Below are positions 1-6,993 of a stretch of DNA of 33,879 nucleotides, piece after piece. Every line of letters starts with the position of its first letter. The stretch's first letter is position 1. Below the pieces are notes generated by a model. The model made no database searches and had not been told where the DNA came from. It saw only the letters and a program-made list of their open reading frames with translations. A program made the position numbers and the translations under genes. Location: positions 3,850,283 to 3,884,161 of the forward strand of contig CP070697.1 of NCBI GenBank assembly GCA_020353555.1, read 5' to 3'. This DNA is from Desulfobacterales bacterium. GTDB taxonomy: Bacteria; Desulfobacterota; Desulfobacteria; Desulfobacterales; G020353555.

Positions 1-230
1 CGGCTGATTCCCGGGGCGCCGGTGCCGGTCAGGGGACCGGTGGCGAAGATCAGCTTGTTTAGAGAATCCAGGGCATTCACCGCCGGATCGATTTCGCCAT
101 AAAGATACTTGACGCCCAAACCGCGGGCGCCGATAAAGTTCGCGGCCGCTTTCCGGTCCAATGTCTCCACCGTCACCAGAGGTTCATTCAAATCCAGCCG
201 TAATACATTTCCGGTCCACCCGTACCACAT
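1..230 (-). CDS. Aldehyde:ferredoxin oxidoreductase, N-terminal part (runs off window)
   Basis: The first about 76 residues of a tungsten/molybdenum aldehyde:ferredoxin oxidoreductase; the rest lies beyond the left edge. The translation starts MWYGWTGNVLRLDL and contains GARGLGVKYLY and NKLIFATGPLTGTGAPG, the characteristic start of the family, whose N-terminal domain binds the bis-pterin cofactor. Known family members oxidise aldehydes to carboxylic acids and pass electrons to ferredoxin in the cytoplasm. The ATG lies two bases after the stop of the upstream ferredoxin-type gene, so the two are co-transcribed and probably translationally coupled. It is the last visible gene of an operon that begins with a complete Liv transporter. 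The substrate cannot be read from this fragment, and the cluster and catalytic residues are outside the window. Confidence 0.88.
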   Translation of the reverse strand, partial: MWYGWTGNVLRLDLNEPLVTVETLDRKAAANFIGARGLGVKYLYGEIDPAVNALDSLNKLIFATGPLTGTGAPGIS

Positions 231-232
231 GG

Positions 233-715
233 TCAGCCCTCCTGATAGGAATCCAAAAGTCGTTTAGCCACGATTTTCTGTTTGGCGCTCACCGCCGTTT
301 GGGAATCGGCAAATTTCAAGGCGCCGCTGCGGCAAATTTTCACGCACTGCGGGGTGCCCCCGCAAAGATCGCATTTCTCGGCCCAGGCTTCGCTCACAAC
401 GATACACCCAAAAGGACACGCCATGGTGCACATCTTGCAGCCGACACAGCGCTCCCGATTGACTTTGATCATTCGCGCTTCACCTTTGGAATCCACTTCG
501 GTCGTAAGCGCTCCGGCCGGGCAAGCCTTGGCGCACCATGGTTCTTCACATTGATAGCAGACAACCGGCACGGCCATCGATTTTTCGAGAAAGACATTTA
601 CATGGATTCTGGCTTTGAGCGGGTTGAATTCATCGTGATGGGCGAAGGAGCAGATCAGTTCACAATATCCGCAGCCGGTGCATTTTGCTATGTCAATGAC
701 GATCGATTTGGGCAT
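233..715 (-). CDS. 4Fe-4S ferredoxin-type electron-transfer subunit of the aldehyde oxidoreductase
   Basis: A 160-residue polyferredoxin of the HycB/AOR-small-subunit type. Four cysteine groups are visible: C12-C15-C18-C22, C53-C56-C61-C65, C90-C93-C96-C100 and C115-C118-C124-C128, with one extra cysteine at C104. Sixteen ligands would hold four [4Fe-4S] clusters, with cysteines exchanged between groups as in other members of the family. There is no signal peptide or membrane segment, so it should act in the cytoplasm. It sits between the MoaD-like gene and the aldehyde oxidoreductase, two bases from the latter. That position fits an electron-relay subunit between the oxidoreductase and a ferredoxin or membrane acceptor. 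The family and role are well supported; the partner is inferred from adjacency. Confidence 0.9.
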   Translation of the reverse strand: MPKSIVIDIAKCTGCGYCELICSFAHHDEFNPLKARIHVNVFLEKSMAVPVVCYQCEEPWCAKACPAGALTTEVDSKGEARMIKVNRERCVGCKMCTMACPFGCIVVSEAWAEKCDLCGGTPQCVKICRSGALKFADSQTAVSAKQKIVAKRLLDSYQEG

Positions 716-760
716 TGGCAGAGTTCCTCCTTTGTAAGTGTTCCTCAGTGCGTTTCGGTT

Positions 761-1045
761 TCACCCGCCCACCACCTGGGGAAAGACGGCGATCTTGTCT
801 CCGCTGGCCAGTTCGGTCTCCAGTCCATCCAGGAAAACGATGTTGCGGCCGTTGCGCAGAATTTTTACATCACTACGCAGGCGGCCGGAATCATCGAAAA
901 TTTGAGCCCGGCGCTCGCCGGACGTACATACGGCGTCCAACAGCGTTCGCACCGTCGGCGGCGAGCCTAACGCGATGCGGATTGATCTGTCGCCAAAGAC
1001 CTGTTGAATGGTGAAATGAAAATCAACTTGAACGGATATCGTCAT
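761..1045 (-). CDS. MoaD/ThiS-family sulfur-carrier-like protein
   Basis: A 94-residue beta-grasp protein ending in PQVVGG. The terminal Gly-Gly is the activated tail of MoaD/ThiS sulfur carriers. Internal features fit the family: TVRTLLDAVC in the middle, and DGLETELASGDKIAVFP before the tail, matching the usual 'L.dGDeV.ifPpvaGG' ending. MoaD-type proteins donate sulfur to the dithiolene of molybdopterin/tungstopterin. Stand-alone copies are commonly found in aldehyde oxidoreductase operons, which need that cofactor. An AGGTGA ribosome-binding site lies about 7 bases before the ATG. A gap of 68 bases separates it from the preceding livF and 45 bases from the ferredoxin gene, so one transcript is likely. 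No E1-like activating enzyme (MoeB/ThiF) is seen in the window. Confidence 0.85.
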   Translation of the reverse strand: MTISVQVDFHFTIQQVFGDRSIRIALGSPPTVRTLLDAVCTSGERRAQIFDDSGRLRSDVKILRNGRNIVFLDGLETELASGDKIAVFPQVVGG

Positions 1046-1113
1046 GGCCAGTCACCTGAATCGAGCGATTTGTCCTTCATGGCGGCTCTCACAAGGGGGG
1101 GTTAACCCTGGGC

Positions 1114-2229
1114 CTATCGTTTCTTCGGTGTAAACACCTTCTTGACCACCCTGGCGGGTCGTTCGTTGCCGGAAACGCGATTTGAAACTGTGAATCGATC
1201 CGTCCTGGTTTCCGACGGTCGACCGAGGTCGAGGATCGATCTGTCGGGTGCCGTGATTCCGTGAACCGCGTTTTTCAGGGTGGAGATTTCCGGGAGCCGA
1301 CAATCGGAGCGCAATTTGTCCGGCCAGTCAAATTCTTTCCCGAGAAGTTCGGAAGTTCGGCTGCCCCAGGTCTGACTTTCCGACGCCCGGCTTTCCGGTT
1401 TCAGCACCGGCGTCCGGGCATCTTGCCAGCGGCGATCTCCGGTTCGATCGGACTTCGCGGCGGGCGCGTCTTCGGTTTTCACCCGGGGGCGCGGTGCCGC
1501 CGGGCGGGACCCGTCCCATGTACAGGAGATTCCCAAGTAGGCGGCCTTTACGTGTTCATTGTCCTGCAAGTCCTTGCTCGTTCCTTCCAGGGCGATGCTT
1601 CCGGTTTCCAAAACGTAGCACTTATGAGCCAATTGGAGGGCTAAATTCGCGTTCTGCTCGATGAGCAAAATGGATACCCTTTCCTCCGCAATCCGTTTAA
1701 TAATAAATCCGACTTCACGGGTCAGAATCGGGGACAATCCCAGGGAGGGCTCGTCCAGAAGCAGCAGTTTGGGTGAGCCCATCAAGCCCCGGCCAATGGC
1801 GATCATCTGCTGCTCGCCGCCGCTCATCTTGGAAGCCGGCTTGTTCCTGGCGGACCCCAGGACCGGAAAGTAGCCGTAAACCCGCTGAAGATCTCGTTCA
1901 ATGGATTCTTTGTCGTGTCGCAGGTGAGCGCCGGTCAGCAAATTGTCCCGGACGGTCATCTCCAGAAAAAGCTTCTTGCCCTCCGGAACATGTCCGATTC
2001 CCATTTCCACAATTTCTTCCGGTTCCATACCGTCGATGCGACGGCCTTGAAACCAGATTTCACCCGAAGTCAACGGGACCATGCCAGAGATCGCTCTTAA
2101 AGTTGTGCTTTTTCCGGCCCCGTTGGCCCCAATCAGACAAGTAATCGCGCCCTCCTGTGCCTTCAGAGAAATGCCTTTCAGAGCCTTGACCCCCCCGTAG
2201 TGGACCACCACGTTTTCTAAGGTAAGCAT
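1114..2229 (-). CDS. livF: Liv-type ABC transporter ATPase LivF, with a 137-residue C-terminal extension
   Basis: ATP-binding subunit of the first branched-chain-amino-acid-type importer. Residues 1-234 are a complete LivF: Walker A GANGAGKST (about 34-42), Q-loop region near VPEGKKLF, signature MSGGEQQ (135-141), Walker B KLLLLDEPS (154-162), switch His region LLIEQNA, and the usual end AYLGI. LivF proteins are normally about 235 residues and stop here. This one continues to 371 residues with a tail rich in Arg, Ser, Pro and Asp and ending in KKVFTPKKR, with no fold I recognise. The tail may be a genuine disordered extension or read-through into former intergenic DNA after loss of the original stop. 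The start overlaps livG by 13 bases. The ATPase call is secure; the tail is unexplained. Confidence 0.9.
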   Translation of the reverse strand: MLTLENVVVHYGGVKALKGISLKAQEGAITCLIGANGAGKSTTLRAISGMVPLTSGEIWFQGRRIDGMEPEEIVEMGIGHVPEGKKLFLEMTVRDNLLTGAHLRHDKESIERDLQRVYGYFPVLGSARNKPASKMSGGEQQMIAIGRGLMGSPKLLLLDEPSLGLSPILTREVGFIIKRIAEERVSILLIEQNANLALQLAHKCYVLETGSIALEGTSKDLQDNEHVKAAYLGISCTWDGSRPAAPRPRVKTEDAPAAKSDRTGDRRWQDARTPVLKPESRASESQTWGSRTSELLGKEFDWPDKLRSDCRLPEISTLKNAVHGITAPDRSILDLGRPSETRTDRFTVSNRVSGNERPARVVKKVFTPKKR

Positions 2230-2993
2230 ATATTTATTTCTTCTCCCAGATAAGCTTTGATCACTTCCGGATGACTGCAGACATTTTGCGGTGCGCCTTC
2301 GGCGATTTTGCAGCCGAAATTAATGCAGGTGATCTCATCACAGGTACTCATCACCGCATTCATATCATGCTCCACCAACAAGATCGTGATTCCCTGGTCC
2401 CGGACGGCCTTAATCCGTTCCATCGTATCGGTGGTTTCGGTCGGGTTCATGCCCCCCACCGGCTCGTCAAGCAAAATCATCTTGGGTTCGGTGGCCAGGG
2501 CATTCGCAATACCCAACGCGGCGGCATGGCCGTGAGGAAGATCGGCGGCGCGCTCGTGGGCCTTGTCAGCGATGCCCATCTGTTCCAGCAAAGCCATGGC
2601 ACGCTGTTCCACAGCCTTTTCTTTGCGTTGCGTCTTTTTGTTGCGCCAGAATTGCTGCCACAGGTTGACGCCGGTATGGAGGTGACAGCTCAGGACCACA
2701 TTCTGCAAGGCGGTCATCTCTTTGAAAAGGGCGGTCAACTGAAACGTGCGACCCAGCCCCAGTTTAGCAACTTTATAGGTCGGTAAAAGGGTAATATCAC
2801 GGCCCTGCCAGACGATCTTGCCCTTGGAGGGACGCAGGAAACCTGAAATCAGATTGAACACCGTGGTCTTGCCCGACCCGTTCGGTCCTATCAGGCCGTG
2901 TATCTGACCTTCTTCCACGCGCATGTCCAAAGTATTGACGGCGGCATTCAGTCCGAAGAGTTTGGACAACCCTTTGAGTTCAAGTAAAGCCAT
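2217..2993 (-). CDS. livG: Liv-type ABC transporter ATPase LivG
   Basis: A 258-residue ATPase partner of LivF. Walker A is GPNGSGKT (about 36-43) and Walker B is MILLDEP, followed by the LivG-typical GGMNPTET. The C-terminal IKAYLGEE is also standard. The signature region reads DLPHGHAAALGIANALA. Liv ATPases often have a relaxed LSGGQ, but the Gln usually found after HGH or YG is Ala here. I chose the ATG at 2993 (MALLELKGLSKLFG), which matches the family start and lies 20 bases after the livM stop; an in-frame extension to 3263 would overlap livM and looks unrelated. It hydrolyses ATP to drive uptake through LivH/LivM. Confidence 0.92.
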   Translation of the reverse strand: MALLELKGLSKLFGLNAAVNTLDMRVEEGQIHGLIGPNGSGKTTVFNLISGFLRPSKGKIVWQGRDITLLPTYKVAKLGLGRTFQLTALFKEMTALQNVVLSCHLHTGVNLWQQFWRNKKTQRKEKAVEQRAMALLEQMGIADKAHERAADLPHGHAAALGIANALATEPKMILLDEPVGGMNPTETTDTMERIKAVRDQGITILLVEHDMNAVMSTCDEITCINFGCKIAEGAPQNVCSHPEVIKAYLGEEINICLP

Positions 2994-3013
2994 AATTCGT
3001 TTGCCGGCCGGCT

Positions 3014-3958
3014 CTACCGCGGGGATCTCAATTTGCCCGGCAGGCTCTCCAATCCATTCGGTAGAAAAGTCAGGATCAGGATGATAATCGCCCCGAAGAT
3101 CATCGGTACCCATTCGTATAAGGGACGCAGCAGTTCCGCCAGGAAGGTCAAGGCCACGACACCTACAATCGGGCCGGCAAATGTGTGCGACCCGCCGAAA
3201 ACAATCCAGACCAGAAGATACAGGGTGGTCGTAAAACCAAACTGACGCGGCTCGATGGCCCAAAGGCGATGGGCCAATAGCACCCCGGCCACACCGGAAA
3301 AAAAAGATCCGAGGGAAAAGGCCAGCATTTTGTACTTGGTAATGTTGATACCGACACTTTTGGCCAGATTCTCCTGGGATGCCAGCGCTTTCCAGGTATC
3401 GCCGATCCGAGAGCTGTTCAGACGATACATAAGGATCAGACAGATCAGGGTCACCGTCAGCGTGAGGACGTAGTATGGAACCGCGCTCTCAAAATCCATC
3501 CAGGCCACATTGTTGAATAGCACCGGTGGGGGCACGGTCAGGCCTTTGTGGCCGCCAAAAGGTATTTTGAACCTGATCCAGCACAGCCGAATGGCTTCCC
3601 CGGCGGCGAAAGAGGCGACAAAAAAGGCAAATCCCTTGGTTCGGGCCAGAGGGTAGCTGATGGCCAGGCCGGTCAGCCCTGCGGCCAGGGCGGCCGTCGG
3701 CAGCGAAACCCAGAAAGGCACCCCCAGTTTTCCGGACAAAAGGGCCGTGGCGTAGGCCCCGCAACCCATCATGGGAACGTGGGCCAACGACCACCCGCCT
3801 GTGGTGGTGATCAGCTGAAAGCTGGATACTAAAATGATGTTGATCAAAAGATTGGTCAGCAAATCGACTTTATAGGCGCTGACGGCAAACGGCGCGGAAA
3901 TCAGCAGAACCGGAGAGGTGCCCAGCAAGAAAGCCTGCTTGTAATTAATCTTCAGCAT
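3014..3958 (-). CDS. livM: Liv-type ABC transporter permease LivM
   Basis: A 314-residue polytopic inner-membrane permease with about 8-9 hydrophobic segments. Family landmarks include GGWSLAHVPMMGCGAYATALL near residue 55 and the cytoplasmic coupling motif around SRIGDTWKALASQENLAKSVGINITKYK, the EAA-like loop that docks on the ATPases. The usual motif is 'R.G.a..AiReNe.aA.a.Gin...yK'. After the loop come GSFFSGVAGVLLAH and VVGVVALTFLAELLRPLYEW. It forms the channel with LivH. The start overlaps the end of livH by 14 bases, so translation is coupled. Substrate range cannot be read from the permease. Confidence 0.92.
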   Translation of the reverse strand: MLKINYKQAFLLGTSPVLLISAPFAVSAYKVDLLTNLLINIILVSSFQLITTTGGWSLAHVPMMGCGAYATALLSGKLGVPFWVSLPTAALAAGLTGLAISYPLARTKGFAFFVASFAAGEAIRLCWIRFKIPFGGHKGLTVPPPVLFNNVAWMDFESAVPYYVLTLTVTLICLILMYRLNSSRIGDTWKALASQENLAKSVGINITKYKMLAFSLGSFFSGVAGVLLAHRLWAIEPRQFGFTTTLYLLVWIVFGGSHTFAGPIVGVVALTFLAELLRPLYEWVPMIFGAIIILILTFLPNGLESLPGKLRSPR

Positions 3959-4808
3959 ATCCCGTCATGCCCTGGGGCCGGATGGCCAGCAGAATCAGCA
4001 TTACCAGCACCGTGACCAAGCTGGCGATGGTGGAGTCCAACAGGGTGGTGATAATCGTGGTTAAGAACCCGAAAAAAAGCGAAGCCCAAATGGTACCTCG
4101 AATGTTCCCCGCCCCGCCGACGATGACGACCACGAAGGCCGTCCATACGACGGAGTGGCCCATGTACGGATGAACGGACATGATCGGCGCCATCAGCGCA
4201 CCGGCCGCCCCTGCCATGGCCGAACCCAGGAGCATCGCCAGCGCGGCGCTCTTTTTGACGCTCACGCCTTGCAAGGCCGCGGCCTCCGGTTCCATGGCAG
4301 CCGCGCGCAACCCTCGACCGACCTTGAATCGCTCCAGAAAGTTCCACAGCGCCACCAAGAGCAGAATGGTGGCCGGAACGACGATGAATCTTTGCCAGCT
4401 GGTGGAAATGCCCCCCAGATCCAGCACTTGCGGATAGGCGGCCGGAACGGGTTTCATCTTGCCCAATCCCCAGATTTTGACCACGGCCACCTGGAGAATG
4501 AAAACCAGTCCCACCGACATGATGAAGCCGCTTAAGATGTTGCCCTTGGCCTGACGAAAAACGAGCCGTTCCGAAACGAGGCCCAGAAGTCCGACGATCA
4601 CAATCGCCATCGCCACCGCCAGGAAGAAAGGCCAGTGCATTTTGGCGTAAAGGACCCAGACCGTATATGCGCCGACCATATAAAATTCACCGTGGGCGAA
4701 ATTGACGATATGCATCACCCCAACAACCAGGCTCAAACCCACGGCGATCAGGGCGTAGAAGGAACTCGTCATCAGCCCGTTCAATATGGTTTGCCCGATG
4801 AATTCCAT
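3945..4808 (-). CDS. livH: Liv-type ABC transporter permease LivH
   Basis: A 287-residue permease with about 8 membrane spans. It opens with the typical 'Q.ilNGl..ss.YaLiAvGLslvvGvm.ivNFAHGEfym.GAy' pattern; ALIAVGLSLVVGVMHIVNF and AHGEFYMVGAY are clearly visible. The coupling loop RGLRAAAMEPEAAALQGVSVKK and the late VVVIVGGAGNIRGTIWASL are both LivH hallmarks. It pairs with LivM to form the translocation path. The ATG at 4808 follows the livK stop by 77 bases, and that gap contains a strong hairpin. The ribosome-binding site is weak (GAAGAAA), which may also limit permease synthesis relative to the binding protein. Confidence 0.93.
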   Translation of the reverse strand: MEFIGQTILNGLMTSSFYALIAVGLSLVVGVMHIVNFAHGEFYMVGAYTVWVLYAKMHWPFFLAVAMAIVIVGLLGLVSERLVFRQAKGNILSGFIMSVGLVFILQVAVVKIWGLGKMKPVPAAYPQVLDLGGISTSWQRFIVVPATILLLVALWNFLERFKVGRGLRAAAMEPEAAALQGVSVKKSAALAMLLGSAMAGAAGALMAPIMSVHPYMGHSVVWTAFVVVIVGGAGNIRGTIWASLFFGFLTTIITTLLDSTIASLVTVLVMLILLAIRPQGMTGYAED

Positions 4809-4836
4809 GTTATTTCTTCGGACCGTCTCAGGCGAA

Positions 4837-4858
4837 AGGGCGGGGTAAACCCCGCCCT
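4837..4858 (-). other. Perfect 9-bp hairpin between livK and livH (first Liv operon)
   Basis: AGGGCGGGG-TAAA-CCCCGCCCT is a perfect inverted repeat with a 4-base loop, between the stop of the binding-protein gene and the start of livH. No run of U follows it on the transcribed strand, so it is more likely an mRNA-stabilising or pausing structure than a full terminator. Comparable hairpins occur at the same place in the other two transporter operons of this window. Confidence 0.7.
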
Positions 4859-4885
4859 GATCTCTTTAAATTCAAAATATGACGC

Positions 4886-6130
4886 TTATTTCAGCTTCCA
4901 CTTGGCGAGACACTTGAACAAAATATCCTTGTTTCCCGGTTTGGCCAGCCAGTCGGCAAGGCTCTTTTGCGCGACGATGGCGGGTTTGCCGCTTCGGATT
5001 TCGGTGATGGGCCAATTGGGGACCAGGAGATTATCCACACCGAATACCTCTTTGCCCCACCAAACACCTGGTCCAAAGGCATGCGGCACCGACTCGGAAG
5101 CCTTCAGCGCCTCGAACACCTTCTCCGACTCGATGCTTGCGGCTTTCTCCACCCCGAACTTCCAGACCTCCAAACCGCCCATGTATTCCCAAACGATCTC
5201 GGAAAAACCGTGATCCGGGTATTTGGCTTGCCACTTCGCGTAGAACTCGTTTTGCGTTTTTGATAGCTTGGGGTCGTCGAAATCCGGGAACCCGGACACC
5301 GCACCCTGCATCCACTCCACCGGAACTTTGGCGGTAATGGCTTTAAAGTCCCAGCAGGCCGAGGTGATGATCCCCTTCCAGCCCTGCGTATACGCCTGTT
5401 CGAGGATCAAGGCCTGGAATTCCGGATAGGAGGCTCCCATGCTGAGAATGTCGGGTTTGGTGGCCAGCGCCGCGGTCACGATGGGGGCGAAATCGGTGGT
5501 GTCCATCCCAAAAGGTTTCGAGTAGACCACCTCGATTCCGGCCGCGTCGAAGCCCGCCTCCGACCAAGCGATGGCCGCAACTCCGATCTCGCCATCCTGG
5601 GACAGGATGGCCGCCTTTTTGGCCTTGGGATAGGCCTCGCCGATATATTCGGTGTGCAGCAGATGGTAAACGGGGAAATTATCGGTGACGTCCATGAGGT
5701 AGGGTCGGTCTTTGGCGATGTCCGAGGCGATCAAGACGAAGGTGATTATTTTTTCTTTGGTCACGAAAGGCTGCACTACGGCGCTTTCTGCTCCCCCCAG
5801 CATCAACATGGCCACGACCTTGTCTTCCAAGATCAGCTTTCTGGCGCCTAGAAGGGCTTTACCCGCGTCGCCTTCGTTGTCGAATTTGACGATTTCGACC
5901 TGATAGGTCTTGTCTCCGGCTTTGATCCCGCCGGCACCGTTGACCTCCTCGAGCCAGATGCCGACGCCTTCGAGACCCGGCAGGCCCCAGGCGGCCGCCG
6001 GTCCCGAAAGGGGAGCGTTGTATCCGATTTTGACAACCTCGCTTTGGGCCGCGACCCCTCCGGGCGCAAAAAAGGTTGCCACACACACGATCAGCGCCAA
6101 TGCCCAAACTGGTTTACACGTTCCTTTCAT
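4886..6130 (-). CDS. livK: Periplasmic substrate-binding protein of a Liv-type ABC transporter
   Basis: A 414-residue type I periplasmic binding protein (Peripla_BP_6 family). An N-terminal signal peptide (MKGTCKPVWALALIVCVATFF, cleavage near VAAQ-SE) is followed by VVKIGYNAPLSGPAAAWG, the usual ligand-domain start, and GVGIWLEEVNGAGGI. The ATG at 6130 is preceded by GGAGGGC at correct spacing. An in-frame extension to 6358 has no signal-like start and was rejected. Binding proteins of this family carry branched-chain amino acids, but also amides, urea, aromatic acids and other carboxylates. The downstream aldehyde oxidoreductase suggests a substrate metabolised through an aldehyde, but ligand identity is not visible. 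First gene of the operon. Confidence 0.92.
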   Translation of the reverse strand: MKGTCKPVWALALIVCVATFFAPGGVAAQSEVVKIGYNAPLSGPAAAWGLPGLEGVGIWLEEVNGAGGIKAGDKTYQVEIVKFDNEGDAGKALLGARKLILEDKVVAMLMLGGAESAVVQPFVTKEKIITFVLIASDIAKDRPYLMDVTDNFPVYHLLHTEYIGEAYPKAKKAAILSQDGEIGVAAIAWSEAGFDAAGIEVVYSKPFGMDTTDFAPIVTAALATKPDILSMGASYPEFQALILEQAYTQGWKGIITSACWDFKAITAKVPVEWMQGAVSGFPDFDDPKLSKTQNEFYAKWQAKYPDHGFSEIVWEYMGGLEVWKFGVEKAASIESEKVFEALKASESVPHAFGPGVWWGKEVFGVDNLLVPNWPITEIRSGKPAIVAQKSLADWLAKPGNKDILFKCLAKWKLK

Positions 6131-6728
6131 GGTATGCCCTCCTTCCATTTCTTGTGGGTTTATGTTCAAAGATCCGGTCCTTTTTCCCCGACAGCGGTCG
6201 GCAATTTCCGCAGTGCGCCAAAGCCCTCCTTTTCGAGCAAAAAAAGAGGCCTTGGGATAAAGTCCCGGGCCCCGAGGCGGATGATGAGTGCGCATATGCT
6301 CGACCCTGAAAAATAGGAGGCAACACGATCTGAAAGTCAGTCCATGAGAATTCGGCATTTACCGATTGGAGCATTAACATTGAATTGGGAACCTGTCAAA
6401 TAAATTCAGGAAGGGGGGTTTGGGCCGGGAAATATCAAAATTCAAGCAATTTCGCCTTGTTGCTGTCGCGCTCGTCTAGGTCGCGTTGGATTGACGCGGG
6501 CAATCTGCGGGAGGCCGAGTATGCCGGCGAAGTGCAAAGATGAGAAGACTTGAGTTTATTCGGAGGGCGGGCAGGGCCAAAGCCGGATGGAACTCAAGAG
6601 GTGAGAGCGCACGTGATCTTGCCGAGGCTGAAAGCGCGTGAGGAGGGTGATCCCAGGCGGCGCTCTGGGAACGAGGATCCCGGGTGGCAACAATCAAAAG
6701 ATAGGCCGCTGGGTCCCTGACGCCTGAT
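6131..6728. other. Long non-coding interval between livK and the kinase remnant
   Basis: About 600 bases lie between the first Liv operon and the end of the kinase locus. I see no gene on either strand with a plausible start or family resemblance. The interval holds a possible promoter (6371-6399) for the Liv operon and a short inverted repeat (TCCCAG/CTGGGA around 6650-6669). No convincing terminator for the kinase transcript was found. Confidence 0.5.
6371..6399 (-). promoter_or_regulatory. Possible sigma-70 promoter for the livK-to-aldehyde-oxidoreductase operon
   Basis: On the minus strand a perfect TTGACA (6394-6399) is followed after 17 bases by TAATGC (6371-6376), a weak -10. It lies about 235 bases upstream of livK, so the leader would be long. 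The -35 match and spacing are good and the -10 is poor. Confidence 0.28.
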
Positions 6729-6993
6729 TTAAACGGGAAGGAGGACTTTAAATGTGCTCCCTTTGCCTTCGCCGTCACTCTCCGCCCAGATTGTGCCGCC
6801 GTGAAGCTTTACGAGCTCTTTGCTCAGGGAGAGCCCCAACCCGGTCCCTTGATATCGACGACCGGCGGAAGCCTCCACCTGCTCGAAAGGCGTGAAGATC
6901 CTCTGCAGATCTTCTCTCTTCATCCCGATCCCATTGTCACGGACAACGATCTGCACGAAATTGCCGTTTTGCATTTTCGCATTCTTGCCGTCA
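6729..6993 (-). pseudogene. Detached ATP-binding end of the histidine kinase
   Basis: This stretch encodes the missing C-terminal half of a HATPase_c domain in a different frame from the kinase upstream. DNGIG (G1 box), IFTPFEQ (F box), GTGLGLS (G2 box) and the standard end GGTIWAESDGEGKGSTFKVLLPV are all present. The frames join exactly if the C8 tract at 6994-7001 is read as C7: the joined peptide runs ...SAPPDGKNAKMQNGNF..., giving one 672-residue kinase from 8748 to 6729. An internal ATG at 6974 could only yield an 81-residue fragment without the N box. It is therefore a frameshifted part, the off state of a switchable gene, or a sequencing error, rather than an independent gene. Confidence 0.85.

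Noticed and set aside
161-970. A 269-residue plus-strand open frame over the ferredoxin and MoaD-like genes
   Set aside because: It lies opposite two clearly recognisable genes, has no ribosome-binding site and its translation resembles no family.
6476-6778. A 100-residue minus-strand open frame between livK and the kinase remnant
   Set aside because: Low-complexity Ala/Arg/Pro composition, no ribosome-binding site, and it overlaps the kinase C-terminal remnant.
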